This document shows, piece by piece, positions 1 through 8,463 of a DNA stretch of 17,491 nt (position 1 is the first letter of the stretch; every line of letters starts with the position of its first letter). The position numbers and the translations under genes are program-made. Source of the stretch: JBLMYQ01 sp050258375 (GTDB lineage: Bacteria > Bacillota > Clostridia > Acetivibrionales > UBA4821); assembly GCA_050258375.1 (NCBI GenBank), contig JBLMYQ010000013.1, positions 1-17,491 of the forward strand. Direction: 5' to 3'. The notes below the pieces were generated by a model that was not told the origin of the DNA, ran no database searches, and worked only from the letters and a program-made list of their open reading frames with translations.

Positions 1-1829
1 CCTACCGGAGTCCAAGCCATACCGGTCGCAATACCGACTTCGTCTTTTTCATTTGCTTTATCATACCTGTATTTAGGAATTCCAAGATAATTATCAAGCG
101 TTCTTTCTGTGACCTTTATGGTTTTTTTCTGCTCTGTGAGAAGCTTTTTTGCTGCACGTCTGCATATTGTAGCAATTTCTCTTTCAAGGCTTCTAACACC
201 TGATTCCCTTGTATAACAGTTTATTACCTGCCTTACAGCCTCATCGGTAATCACAACCTGTTTTGATGTTAAACCGTGCTTTTCAAGCTGCTTTGGAATT
301 AAATATTTTATAGATATATTAACCTTTTCAACTTCTGTATAGCTTGAAAGACTGATTATTTCCATTCTATCAAGAAGAGGTCTTGGTATTGTATCAAGAT
401 TGTTTGCAGTTGTAAGGAAAAGAACATCTGACAAATCAAATGGGATTTCCAGATAATGATCCCTGAAGGAATTATTCTGTTCACCATCAAGCACCTCAAG
501 CATTGCCGATGCCGGGTCTCCTCTAAAGTCACTGCTCATTTTGTCAATTTCATCAAGAAGAATCAACGGATTTTTTGAAGCTGCTTGTTTCATTGCAGTA
601 ACAATTCTACCAGGCATAGCACCTACATAGGTACGTCTGTGTCCTCTGATTTCAGCTTCGTCCTTTACACCTCCGAGAGACATTCTTACATAATTTCTGT
701 TTAATGCTCTTGCAATTGATTTGGCGATTGATGTTTTTCCCACTCCGGGAGGTCCATAAAGGCATAGGATAGGACCTTTGAGTTCATTTTTAAGCTTTCT
801 TACGGCTATGTATTCAATTATTCTTTCCTTGACCTTTTCCATTCCGTAGTGGTCTTCATCCAATATATCCTGTGCCCGCTTTAAATCAATTATTTCTTCA
901 GTGGTTTTATTCCAGGGCAAATCAATAATCCAATCAAGATATGTTCTTATTACCGAACCCTCAGCAGAACCCTGCTGCATTTTTGCGAGCCTGTCCAATT
1001 CTTTTATAAATTTTTTCTCAGCTTCTTCAGGAAGGTTTGCTGCCTCCATCTTCTGCTTATATTCTTCTATTTCTCCATTTATACCGTCCTTATCACCAAG
1101 CTCTGTTTGGATTGCTTTCATTTGTTCACGCAAATAGTATTCCTTCTGCATCTTATCAATTGATTTCTTAACCCTTGAGTTTATGTTCTTTTCTATTTCA
1201 AGGATTTCCATCTCCTGCAAGAGTATTTCGAGTATGCACTCAAGCCTCTTTCTTGGATGAAATTCATTTAATATTTCCTGCTTTTGCTCGGCTTTAAGCA
1301 TAACACTAGCCGCTATACCATCAGCAAGCTTTCCTGGCTCTTCTACTGACATAATTCCTAACATAGTTTCGGGAGAGACTTTATTACTCAGCCTTGCATA
1401 TTCTTCAAAAGCTGTAAAAACTCTTCTCATCAATGCTTCAGTTTCTATCTGATGAGTATTGTCATCAACATAAATTTTTTCAACAGTTTCTGCAATAAAA
1501 AATGGTTCTTCTTGAAGTATTTCAGAAATCTCGGCTCTGCTTATTCCTTCAACCAGGACCCTTATTGTATCTCCGGGAAGCTTGAGAAGCTGTTTCACCC
1601 TTGATATTGTACCTACGCTGAACACATCCTCTGCTCCAGGCGAGTCTGTTCTGGCATCTTTCTGTGTAACCAGAAAAATCAGCTGATTGCTTACCATTGC
1701 CTCTTCAAGTGCCTTTATTGATTTAGCTCTACCCACATCAAAATGCAGTACCATATCAGGAAAAACCGTCAAGCCCCTTAAAGGTAGTAGAGGTATTATC
1801 TGCCTCTTAATTATTTTTTTCTCCCCCAT
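1..1829 (-). CDS. lon: ATP-dependent protease Lon (LonA type), C-terminus outside window
   Basis: Lon is a cytosolic AAA+ serine protease that unfolds and degrades damaged and regulatory proteins. The window holds the start and about 609 codons; a typical Lon has about 800. Reading from ATG at 1829 (MGEKKIIKRQ...), the N-terminal substrate-binding region begins with PLLPLRGLTVFP. Walker A GPPGVGKT lies at about residues 359-366, and Walker B ILLDEIDKM follows, encoded near 540-570. The visible sequence ends at TGMAWTPVG, the usual entry to the protease domain, so the catalytic Ser-Lys pair is beyond base 1. The start is preceded by a GGGG-containing ribosome binding site near 1838-1845. The gene lies 282 bp downstream of lonB, with its own promoter-like site. 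No frameshift was seen. Identity is very secure; completeness cannot be judged. Confidence 0.97.
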   Translation of the reverse strand, partial: MGEKKIIKRQIIPLLPLRGLTVFPDMVLHFDVGRAKSIKALEEAMVSNQLIFLVTQKDARTDSPGAEDVFSVGTISRVKQLLKLPGDTIRVLVEGISRAEISEILQEEPFFIAETVEKIYVDDNTHQIETEALMRRVFTAFEEYARLSNKVSPETMLGIMSVEEPGKLADGIAASVMLKAEQKQEILNEFHPRKRLECILEILLQEMEILEIEKNINSRVKKSIDKMQKEYYLREQMKAIQTELGDKDGINGEIEEYKQKMEAANLPEEAEKKFIKELDRLAKMQQGSAEGSVIRTYLDWIIDLPWNKTTEEIIDLKRAQDILDEDHYGMEKVKERIIEYIAVRKLKNELKGPILCLYGPPGVGKTSIAKSIARALNRNYVRMSLGGVKDEAEIRGHRRTYVGAMPGRIVTAMKQAASKNPLILLDEIDKMSSDFRGDPASAMLEVLDGEQNNSFRDHYLEIPFDLSDVLFLTTANNLDTIPRPLLDRMEIISLSSYTEVEKVNISIKYLIPKQLEKHGLTSKQVVITDEAVRQVINCYTRESGVRSLEREIATICRRAAKKLLTEQKKTIKVTERTLDNYLGIPKYRYDKANEKDEVGIATGMAWTPV

Positions 1830-2010
1830 TTACTCAGCCCCTTTATACTTTTGTAATAATAAAATTGTTCTTCTTAAAAAAAGAATAAAAACTTAAGCCT
1901 CTATTTAAGAAAGGGAATAACAAACAAAACTATTCTGATTTAGTATTGAAATGTAAAAACATTGAACATATTTTGTTTGGTAAGATACAAACAAGACTTT
2001 ATTAATAATC

Positions 2011-2039
2011 ATTATATAATAATTATTATTAAATGAAAA
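2011..2039 (-). promoter_or_regulatory. Candidate lon promoter
   Basis: On the minus strand there is a perfect -10 TATAAT (2011-2016), a 17-bp spacer and a weak -35 TTTTCA (2034-2039, 4 of 6 to consensus). It lies in the gap between lonB and lon and would give a leader of roughly 175 nt. The surrounding DNA is extremely AT-rich and partly palindromic, so a chance match is possible. No CtsR or CIRCE operator was seen. Confidence 0.5.
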
Positions 2040-2081
2040 GACCTTGGAAAAAAAAGAAAATTAAAGAATTCCAGTATATGA

Positions 2082-2113
2082 AGCCTTTGGAAACTATTTA
2101 ATTCTCAAAGGCT
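2082..2113 (-). terminator. Weak hairpin at the lonB stop codon
   Basis: An 8-bp perfect inverted repeat (AGCCTTTG at 2082-2089 and CAAAGGCT at 2106-2113) overlaps the lonB stop codon. On the minus strand a T-rich stretch follows, but about 20 bases further on rather than directly. It could be a weak terminator or a processing hairpin; the assignment is tentative. Confidence 0.3.
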
Positions 2114-3788
2114 ATATGCTTTGTGCTGTCAATATTTCACTAGAAGGCTTTTTGCTTATTATCTTCTTGTTAACGGGTGCATTCCTTCCAAAAACAATAT
2201 CAACAACCTGAAAAATATCATCAACAGGAACTATTTCTATAGGCAAGCTTTCAAAGCTTTCTTGCCAGTTTTCTTTCGGTATTATTACTTTTTCTGCGCC
2301 CGCAGCTCTTGCGGCTTCAATTTTTGCAGGAACTCCTCCAACCGGCTTAACCTTTCCCTGAATTGATATTTCGCCAGTAAGAGCCGTTCGGTTATCAACC
2401 GGAACATTAGCTAATGATGAATAAACAGCTGCAGCTATTGCTATTCCTGCCGATGGTCCATCAATAGGAATTCCACCAGGGAAATTTATGTGTATATCGT
2501 AATTCTTGCAATCAACCCCAAGATGCTTTCTCATTACCGTTAAGACATTATCTATAGATGCCTTTACACAGCTTGTCCTCTCTAACTTCCGTCCCTTATT
2601 ATCAATTTCCTCTTTCTCAATTACACCTGTTATAATCAGTGCACCCTTTTTATTTGGCACGGGAATTGCACTTGTTTCAATCTCAATAATCATACCAATT
2701 TTCGCACCATACACAGCAAGTCCATTTACGTAACCAACCTGCTTCCCTGAACTAACCTTTTTATCAATTCTCAAGCTGTAATTCCCGGTTTCAACAACCC
2801 ACTCAATATCCTTTGCAGTTATGATGTTTCTTCCTTCAACCATTGATATGCTTCCCGCAATTTGTATAATGTTTACCGCATCTCTGCCATTTACTGCATA
2901 TTTTGCTACTATCTCATGCACGCCTTCCTCCAGCTCAAAGCCTCCTTTTTTTCCGGCATTTTGAGCTATTTCAGCGATTTCCACATGCGACAGAGGTCTA
3001 AAATAAACTTCTACGCATCGCGACCGAAGCGCGGCAGGTATTTCTTCTGCCGCACAGGTTGTTGCCCCAACAAGCCTAAAATCAGCAGGCAGACCATTTT
3101 TAAATATTTCATGTATGTGTGAAGGAATATTCACATCCTCAGAGCTGTAATAAGCACTCTCAAGAAAAACCTTCCTGTCTTCAAGAACCTTTAAAAGCTT
3201 GTTCATTTGAAGCGGGTGCAGCTCTCCAATTTCATCCAGAAAAAGGATTCCGCCGTGCGCCTTGGTAACAGCCCCCTGTTTGGGTTGAGGTATTCCTGCC
3301 GCACCATATGCGCCCGCTCCTTGATAAATAGGATCGTGAACTGAGCCGATAAGCGGGTCGGCAATTCCACGTTCATCAAAACGCAATGTTGTGGCATCTA
3401 TCTCAACAAATTTGGCATCCTTCCTGAAAGGTGACCATCCCATGGTTTTCGCTTCTTCTAATACAACTCTTGCCGCCGCTGTTTTTCCTATTCCCGGGGG
3501 ACCATAAATTATAACATGTTGAGGATTGGGACTGCATAAAGCCGCTTTTAGTGCTCTAATCCCCTGCTCCTGACCGATTATTTCATTAAAACTTGCCGGT
3601 CGGGTTTTTTCCGATAAAGGTTCTGATAATTTTATATCTCTTAATTTTCTGATTTTTTCGAGTTCTTTGCGGGATTCTCTATCAATTGCTGATTTATTAC
3701 CCTGCTGGGATTTGAGAAGATTAAAAAAGTACAATCCAATTACTATGGTAAAAAACAGCTGTATACAAAACAGTAATCCATTAATCAT
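2112..3788 (-). CDS. lonB: Membrane-anchored ATP-dependent protease LonB
   Basis: LonB is a Lon-type AAA+ protease; in Bacillus it is expressed in the forespore. The 558-residue product matches the usual LonB length. A hydrophobic segment at residues 4-25 should anchor it to the membrane with the enzyme facing the cytosol. Walker A GPPGIGKT is at 96-103 and Walker B LFLDE at 182-186. The protease domain has GPSAG with catalytic Ser446 and a Lys at 489; the 43-residue spacing equals that of classical Lon. It lacks the long N-terminal LAN domain of LonA, which separates the two paralogues. The start is supported by GGGAGG at 3795-3800. It lies between clpX and lon, as in other spore formers. 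Role in sporulation is inferred from the family. Confidence 0.95.
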   Translation of the reverse strand: MINGLLFCIQLFFTIVIGLYFFNLLKSQQGNKSAIDRESRKELEKIRKLRDIKLSEPLSEKTRPASFNEIIGQEQGIRALKAALCSPNPQHVIIYGPPGIGKTAAARVVLEEAKTMGWSPFRKDAKFVEIDATTLRFDERGIADPLIGSVHDPIYQGAGAYGAAGIPQPKQGAVTKAHGGILFLDEIGELHPLQMNKLLKVLEDRKVFLESAYYSSEDVNIPSHIHEIFKNGLPADFRLVGATTCAAEEIPAALRSRCVEVYFRPLSHVEIAEIAQNAGKKGGFELEEGVHEIVAKYAVNGRDAVNIIQIAGSISMVEGRNIITAKDIEWVVETGNYSLRIDKKVSSGKQVGYVNGLAVYGAKIGMIIEIETSAIPVPNKKGALIITGVIEKEEIDNKGRKLERTSCVKASIDNVLTVMRKHLGVDCKNYDIHINFPGGIPIDGPSAGIAIAAAVYSSLANVPVDNRTALTGEISIQGKVKPVGGVPAKIEAARAAGAEKVIIPKENWQESFESLPIEIVPVDDIFQVVDIVFGRNAPVNKKIISKKPSSEILTAQSI

Positions 3789-3806
3789 TTATATCCTCCC
3801 GTTTTT

Positions 3807-3906
3807 CCCTCACCCCACCCCTTCTCCCGAAATCAGGAGAGGGACTTTATATTCTTGAAACAATTCCCTTCTACCAATGCTGTGGAAGAAGGGCTAGGGA
3901 TGAGGG
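3807..3906. repeat. Folded intergenic repeat element (three-way-junction-like)
   Basis: This roughly 100-bp block is GC-richer than its surroundings and built from nested inverted repeats. The outer arms are CCCTCA (3807-3812) and TGAGGG (3901-3906). One inner hairpin pairs TCTCC (3823-3827) with GGAGA (3836-3840). A second pairs CCCTTCT (3866-3872) with AGAAGGG (3887-3893). Such C-rich/G-rich folded blocks between genes usually are dispersed non-coding repeats or non-autonomous elements. It sits in the leader of lonB. Only this complete copy is in the window. Confidence 0.6.
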
Positions 3907-3966
3907 TTTCTTAAAATATGTCAATTTTTAAATATTATTGTCCGGATTGTCATTTTTTATCCCAAC

Positions 3967-3995
3967 AAAAAACGAACCTCTCGGTTCGTTTTTTT
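3967..3995 (-). terminator. Rho-independent terminator downstream of clpX
   Basis: AACGAACC (3971-3978) pairs with GGTTCGTT (3983-3990) around a TCTC loop. The stem is extended by A-runs and T-runs on both sides, so it should work in both directions. It lies 10 bases beyond the clpX stop and separates clpX from lonB. Confidence 0.9.
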
Positions 3996-4004
3996 ATCTT
4001 TATT

Positions 4005-5300
4005 CTATGATACTGATTCTCTTTTAATCCTATTTCTCTTTTGCCCGGACTTTTTCAACGGCTTCTTATTCTCATTTATAATCAGTTCAGGCTTTTCTTT
4101 GTTCCCTATGGTTTCCTTGGTTATTATACATTTTTCAACATTGTTTATTGAGGGTATATCATACATTATCTCAAGTATTGACTCTTCAATTATAGCTCTA
4201 AGCCCTCTTGCTCCCGTGCTTCTCTCTAAAGCTTTATCAGCAATACATCCTACAGCTTCCTCGGTAAACTCTAATAGTACATCATCCATTTCAAACAACT
4301 TCTGGTATTGCCTTGTAAGTGCATTCTTAGGTTCAAGAAGAATCTTTATAAGTGCCTGTTTATCAAGCTGGTGCAATGTTACTATTACCGGAAGTCTTCC
4401 TACAAACTCAGGTATCATTCCATACTTTAGAAGGTCCTGCGGAAGTATGTTTTCAAGTATTTCTCCCATATCTTTTTCTTTAGGGCTTTCAATCTTTGCA
4501 CCAAACCCCATGGATTTCTTGCCAACTCTATTCATTATAATTTTATCTATTCCGTCAAATGCTCCACCGCATATAAACAGAATATTTGTAGTATTAATCT
4601 GTATAAACTCCTGATGCGGATGCTTTCTTCCTCCCTGAGGAGGAACAGAAGCAATTGTTCCCTCCAGAATCTTCAATAAAGCCTGCTGTACACCTTCACC
4701 GCTTACGTCTCTTGTAATTGAAGGATTTTCAGACTTACGGGCAATTTTATCTATTTCATCAATATAGACTATTCCCTTTTCGGCTCTTTCCACATCATAA
4801 TCTGCAGCCTGAATAAGCTTCAGAAGTATATTTTCAACATCTTCACCCACATATCCGGCTTCTGTCAAAGAGGTGGCGTCAGCAATAGCAAATGGCACAT
4901 TAAGAATACGTGCCAAGGTTTGAGCTAAAAGTGTTTTACCGCTTCCGGTAGGACCCATCATTATTATGTTACTCTTTTGAAGCTCAACATCAGTACTTTT
5001 GTCTTCGGAATTAACTCTTTTATAGTGATTATATACTGCAACAGCAAGTGATTTCTTTGCCCTTTCCTGTCCAATAACATATTGGTCAAGAATATCTTTG
5101 ATTTCCTTTGGCTTAGGAATATCATTTAATTCATCAACTTCTCTTGCTTCTTCAAATTCTTCTTCAATTATTTCCGAACATAGCTCTATGCATTCATCGC
5201 AAATATAAACCCCCGGTCCTGCAACAAGTCTTTTAACCTGTTCCTGGGTCTTACCGCAAAATGAACACTTAAGCTGTTTTCTCTCATCAAATCTTGACAT
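4005..5300 (-). CDS. clpX: ClpX, ATP-binding unfoldase subunit of ClpXP
   Basis: ClpX is a hexameric AAA+ unfoldase that recognises substrates and feeds them to ClpP in the cytosol. The N-terminal zinc-binding domain has CX2C pairs at Cys12/Cys15 and Cys34/Cys37. Walker A GPTGSGKT is at 116-123, pore loop GYVG at 149-152, Walker B VYIDE ends at 182, and the RKH loop is at 225-227. The ClpP-docking loop reads MGF at 264-266 instead of the common IGF, a conservative change. Sensor-2 STGARGLR is near the C-terminus. The 431-residue length is normal, with a basic Lys/Arg-rich tail of about 25 residues. The start follows GGGGTGA at about 5312-5318. It is 55 bp after clpP with no terminator between, so the two are probably co-transcribed. 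Confidence 0.98.
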   Translation of the reverse strand: MSRFDERKQLKCSFCGKTQEQVKRLVAGPGVYICDECIELCSEIIEEEFEEAREVDELNDIPKPKEIKDILDQYVIGQERAKKSLAVAVYNHYKRVNSEDKSTDVELQKSNIIMMGPTGSGKTLLAQTLARILNVPFAIADATSLTEAGYVGEDVENILLKLIQAADYDVERAEKGIVYIDEIDKIARKSENPSITRDVSGEGVQQALLKILEGTIASVPPQGGRKHPHQEFIQINTTNILFICGGAFDGIDKIIMNRVGKKSMGFGAKIESPKEKDMGEILENILPQDLLKYGMIPEFVGRLPVIVTLHQLDKQALIKILLEPKNALTRQYQKLFEMDDVLLEFTEEAVGCIADKALERSTGARGLRAIIEESILEIMYDIPSINNVEKCIITKETIGNKEKPELIINENKKPLKKSGQKRNRIKRESVS

Positions 5301-5355
5301 AAAATAAATTCACCCCAATAATACGTAATGTCAAAATAAACAAAACATATAAAAT

Positions 5356-5946
5356 TTACTTTTTTCTGATCATTATCTCATCAATTAACCCATAAGCTTT
5401 AGCATCTTCTGCTGACATAAAGAAATCTCTGTCTGTATCTTTCTCAATCTTATCCAATGGCTGACCAGTTCTTTCACTTAGAATTTCATTTAATTTTGAT
5501 TTTATTTTTAAAATCTGTTCAGCGTGAATTTTTATGTCAGTTGCTTGCCCTCTTGCTCCACCCATAGGCTGATGAATCATTATTTCGCTGTTGGGAAGTG
5601 CAAATCTCTTCCCTTTTGCTCCTGCAGCAAGAAGGAATGCTCCCATACTGGCTGCCATACCTACGCATATGGTAGAAACATCCGGCTTAACATATTGCAT
5701 TGTGTCAAAAATTGCTAATCCTGCGGTAACTGAACCGCCCGGACTGTTTATGTATAAATGTATATCTTTTTCAGGGTCTTCTGCTTCAAGGAAAAGAAGC
5801 TGTGCAACAACCAGGCTGGCAGTAACATCATTTACCTCATCACTAAGAAAAACAACCCTTTCTTTCAGTAATCTTGAATATATGTCATAAGATCTTTCTC
5901 CCCTATTAGTCTGCTCAACTACCATAGGTACCAAATTCATTTCCAT
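5356..5946 (-). CDS. clpP: ClpP, proteolytic subunit of Clp protease
   Basis: ClpP forms the tetradecameric serine peptidase chamber that works with ClpX. The start chosen is the ATG at 5946 (MEMNLVPMVVEQ), because GGAGGT at 5953-5958 stands six bases ahead of it; an in-frame ATG at 5964 would place the ribosome binding site inside the gene. That gives 196 residues, the standard length. The catalytic triad is Ser100 (GMAASMGAF), His125 (MIHQPMGG) and Asp174 (DTDRDFF). The sequence closely follows Bacillus ClpP as I know it. It lies between tig and clpX. Trigger factor, ClpP and ClpX work on the same flow of new or damaged proteins. An AT-rich 122-bp gap after tig leaves room for its own promoter. 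Confidence 0.98.
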   Translation of the reverse strand: MEMNLVPMVVEQTNRGERSYDIYSRLLKERVVFLSDEVNDVTASLVVAQLLFLEAEDPEKDIHLYINSPGGSVTAGLAIFDTMQYVKPDVSTICVGMAASMGAFLLAAGAKGKRFALPNSEIMIHQPMGGARGQATDIKIHAEQILKIKSKLNEILSERTGQPLDKIEKDTDRDFFMSAEDAKAYGLIDEIMIRKK

Positions 5947-5952
5947 ATGAAC

Positions 5953-5958
5953 ACCTCC
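5953..5958 (-). promoter_or_regulatory. Ribosome binding site deciding the clpP start
   Basis: GGAGGT lies six bases ahead of the ATG at 5946. It overlaps the codons that would belong to a longer form starting at 5964, which argues for the shorter protein. Confidence 0.85.
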
Positions 5959-6005
5959 AGTCAAATACTCTATTCATGTGATAGATTATGCATTTTACAA
6001 CCATA

Positions 6006-6011
6006 ATTATA
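6006..6011 (-). promoter_or_regulatory. Possible -10 element upstream of clpP
   Basis: A perfect TATAAT on the minus strand lies about 60 bases before the clpP start in the tig-clpP gap. No convincing -35 stands 16-18 bp upstream, so this is only a candidate. tig and clpP may also be one transcript. Confidence 0.3.
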
Positions 6012-6068
6012 CAACAATTATTCGGTTAATATACCTCTGATTTAAATATTATATAACACTTTTATTAA

Positions 6069-7358
6069 TTATGATACAATATTTGCTTTTTCCATAAGGA
6101 AAGATATGGTCTTGTCAACCTTGACTTCATCTGTTAAATACTTAATGTCTTCTTCCTTTAACTGCTTTTTAAATTCTTCAGCCTCTTGATTATATCCTTC
6201 AGCAAGCTTTGCTATATGTGCATCAATATCCTCCTGCGCCGGAGCAATATTCTCTCTCTTGCCTATTTCTTCAATTACCAGCTGTGTCTTTACAGCTTTT
6301 TCTGCCTGTTCCTTGAACATCTGTCTTACCTTACCCATATCGCTGTTAGTATACTTAAGATAGCTGTCAAGATTTGCTCCCTGCATGCTGAGTCTCCAGT
6401 CAAAATCCCTAACCATATAATCTATTTGTCTTTCAATCATAGCCTGTGGTATTTCAATCTCAGCCATTTCAACCAATTTATCTATTAATTCATTTTCCAT
6501 ATCATTTTTTGCCTTTATTGCATTTTCAGCTTCAAATTTTTCTCTGATACTCTTTTTTAAATCAGTCAATGTATCAAATTCACTTACATCCTTGGCAAAT
6601 TCATCATCAAGTGCAGGTAATTCTTTTGCTTTAATTCCATTAAGCTTAACCTTAAAAATAGATTCTTTACCTGCAAGATTTTTTGAATGATATTCTTCCG
6701 GGAATGTAACAGTTATGTCTTTTTCTTCGTTTATTTCCATTCCTATAAGCTGTTCTTCGAAACCTTTAATAAAAGCACCGGAACCGATTGTAAGCTCATA
6801 ATCCTCACCCTTGCCGCCTTCAAAAGCAACTCCATCAACAAATCCCTCAAAGTTTATGTTTGAAACATCGCCATTTTCGAGCTTTCTATCCTCAACAGTA
6901 ATAACTCGCGCATTTTTTTCTCTCATTTTCTCAAGCTCTTTTTCAATATCGTCTTCAGTAACAACATTTACTTGTTTCTTTACTTCTATTCCCTTATAAT
7001 TACTTATTTCAACCGGCGGCTTTACTGCGACCTCTGCTGTAAATATAAGGTTCTTGCCCGAACCAATCTGTACTACATCTATTTCAGGCTTGTCCACAGC
7101 CGAAATATCATTTTCTTCTACTACCTTATCATATTCTTCTCCTGCAATGATGTTGAATGCATCTTCATAGAGTGCGCTTTCGCCATAATATTTTTCAACC
7201 ATATGTCTAGGAGCTTTTCCTTTTCTAAACCCTGGTATATTAAAATGTTTGCTGTTTTTTGCAAATGATTTTTGCATTGCCTGTTCAAACTTTTCTGCCT
7301 CAATTTCAAATTCGATTTTTACTTTTGCTTTTCCTATTTTCTCAATCTTTACACTCAT
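6069..7358 (-). CDS. tig: Trigger factor, ribosome-associated chaperone
   Basis: Trigger factor binds at the ribosome exit tunnel, shields nascent chains and has peptidyl-prolyl isomerase activity. The 429-residue length is typical. The N-terminal ribosome-binding domain has the signature GFRKGKAP at 43-50. An FKBP-like isomerase domain spans about 160-245 (GDVSNINFEGFVDG, GSGAFIKGFEEQLIGM). The rest is the helical C-terminal chaperone domain. The start follows GGGAGG at 7371-7376. It is the first gene of the tig-clpP-clpX series and has its own well-formed promoter in the gap to the metallophosphoesterase gene. Nothing is truncated. Confidence 0.98.
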   Translation of the reverse strand: MSVKIEKIGKAKVKIEFEIEAEKFEQAMQKSFAKNSKHFNIPGFRKGKAPRHMVEKYYGESALYEDAFNIIAGEEYDKVVEENDISAVDKPEIDVVQIGSGKNLIFTAEVAVKPPVEISNYKGIEVKKQVNVVTEDDIEKELEKMREKNARVITVEDRKLENGDVSNINFEGFVDGVAFEGGKGEDYELTIGSGAFIKGFEEQLIGMEINEEKDITVTFPEEYHSKNLAGKESIFKVKLNGIKAKELPALDDEFAKDVSEFDTLTDLKKSIREKFEAENAIKAKNDMENELIDKLVEMAEIEIPQAMIERQIDYMVRDFDWRLSMQGANLDSYLKYTNSDMGKVRQMFKEQAEKAVKTQLVIEEIGKRENIAPAQEDIDAHIAKLAEGYNQEAEEFKKQLKEEDIKYLTDEVKVDKTISFLMEKANIVS

Positions 7359-7421
7359 TTTTTAACAAAGCCTCCCTGTGTTTTACCTTTAAATAATATT
7401 AGAATTTATATAACATATGCC

Positions 7422-7450
7422 ATTATACCTTTGGTTTAAGAACAAATCAA
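7422..7450 (-). promoter_or_regulatory. tig promoter (housekeeping sigma type)
   Basis: On the minus strand: -35 TTGATT (7445-7450), a 17-bp spacer and a perfect -10 TATAAT (7422-7427). This would start transcription about 55-60 bases before the tig ATG. It is the best promoter match in the protease block. Confidence 0.75.
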
Positions 7451-7520
7451 CCTTTTAAATTAACAATAACATAAATTACTTAATTTCTTTATTAATACTC
7501 CTTTATAAGCCTTGACCAAG

Positions 7521-8210
7521 CTATAATATTCTTTCAGGCATAAAGTTTAAATAATCGGCTGAAACAAACTTAAAATCTATTCCTTCAATAAGTCCCTGCC
7601 TTGCAGAACTGAAATCTCCATGAAGATGTCCATAAAGGCAAATGCTTACCCTATATTTTTTCATAACTTCAATAAAACCATTTTCACTTGAGTAAAAAGG
7701 CGGAAAATGAAGGGCAGTAATGATTTTCTCTTTGCCTGTATTTATAGCTGAGTTAAGCGAATTTTCAAGCCTGCTTAGCTCCCGGGCAAACATCTTTTTA
7801 TCACATTCTCCTTTTGTTTCTTCCACAGAAGGCCATCCCCTTGTACCGCAAATGACCCAATCCTCATATTCAAAAAAATTATTGTGAAGAAAGAAAATAT
7901 TTTCTAAAGAGTTTTCGGTAAGAAACCTATTCATTTTGGACATTGTTTCCCACCAATAATCATGATTTCCTTTTGAAATTATCTTTTTGCCAGGCAATGA
8001 AGCAATATATTTGAAATCCTCAAAGGCATCATTAATATATGTAGCCCAGCAAACATCTCCGGGAATTATTACCGTATCTGCTTCAGTTACTGTCTTGAGC
8101 CAGTTTTCTTTTAGTTTTTCCGTATGTCCTTGCCATTTGTCACTAAAAATATCCATTGGTTTGTCATTCCCAATAGACAAATGCATATCCGATATAGCGA
8201 AAAGCGCCAT
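7521..8210 (-). CDS. Calcineurin-like metallophosphoesterase
   Basis: This is a 229-residue stand-alone metal-dependent phosphoesterase with no signal peptide, so it should be cytosolic. The family's metal ligands are all visible: DMH (Asp8, His10), GDVCW (Asp52), GNHD (Asn82, His83), His168 in ALHFPP, and GHLH (His195, His197). The family covers nucleotidases, phosphodiesterases and protein phosphatases, and the sequence does not show which substrate is used. The start follows GGGAGG about 8 bases ahead. It is upstream of tig in the same direction, but tig has its own promoter, and no functional link is implied. It is transcribed divergently from the HtrA-like gene. Confidence 0.9.
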   Translation of the reverse strand: MALFAISDMHLSIGNDKPMDIFSDKWQGHTEKLKENWLKTVTEADTVIIPGDVCWATYINDAFEDFKYIASLPGKKIISKGNHDYWWETMSKMNRFLTENSLENIFFLHNNFFEYEDWVICGTRGWPSVEETKGECDKKMFARELSRLENSLNSAINTGKEKIITALHFPPFYSSENGFIEVMKKYRVSICLYGHLHGDFSSARQGLIEGIDFKFVSADYLNFMPERIL

Positions 8211-8255
8211 TCCTTCCTCCCTGTAAAAATTACCTATATATGTCTAATCACGTAT

Positions 8256-8284
8256 ATTATATCAATATGTTTTTTACCATTCAA
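8256..8284 (-). promoter_or_regulatory. Promoter of the metallophosphoesterase gene
   Basis: On the minus strand: -35 TTGAAT (8279-8284), 17-bp spacer, perfect -10 TATAAT (8256-8261). The expected transcript start is about 35-40 bases before the ATG at 8210. Confidence 0.65.
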
Positions 8285-8320
8285 TCCTATAATCAAGGTC
8301 ATTTGGGCATATTTTTAAAA

Positions 8321-8340
8321 TTTGAAGAATATTCTTCAAA
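8321..8340. promoter_or_regulatory. Perfect 20-bp palindrome, candidate operator
   Basis: The half-site TTTGAAGAAT is followed immediately by its exact reverse complement. It lies between two divergent promoters, about 36 bp from the -35 of the metallophosphoesterase promoter and about 85 bp before the -10 of the HtrA-like gene. A dimeric regulator site fits the geometry. A terminator is unlikely, because both flanking genes are transcribed away from it. Confidence 0.45.
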
Positions 8341-8423
8341 ATATTAATATTTATCCGGCTGTTTATGTACATTTGTTAAATTCTGTATTTATGACTAAAA
8401 ATATTTATACAAGCTCTAAATTA

Positions 8424-8432
8424 TGCTATACT
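8424..8432 (+). promoter_or_regulatory. Extended -10 promoter of the HtrA-like gene
   Basis: TGCTATACT provides an extended -10 (TGn plus TATACT at 8427-8432). The -35 region is poor (TTTATA at 8404-8409), as is usual for extended -10 promoters. It lies about 45 bases before the start codon. Confidence 0.5.
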
Positions 8433-8463
8433 AACTCTACGAACAGTCTATAATTAACCTATA

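Noticed and set aside
1921..1979. 9-bp inverted repeat CAAACAAAA / TTTTGTTTG upstream of lon
   Set aside because: The arms are 41 bases apart in low-complexity DNA; chance is the simplest explanation.
3919..3924. Perfect TTGACA on the minus strand as the -35 of a lonB promoter
   Set aside because: The position 17 bp downstream reads ATCCCT inside the folded repeat, not a -10. It may be a former promoter, but the case is weak.
4099..4614. Long open frame on the plus strand opposite clpX
   Set aside because: It lies antisense to a certain gene, has no ribosome binding site of note, and its product has a biased Ser/Ile composition.
7511..7517. CtsR-like half-site CTTGACC near the end of the metallophosphoesterase gene
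   Set aside because: It is a single half-site without the second heptad needed for a CtsR operator.
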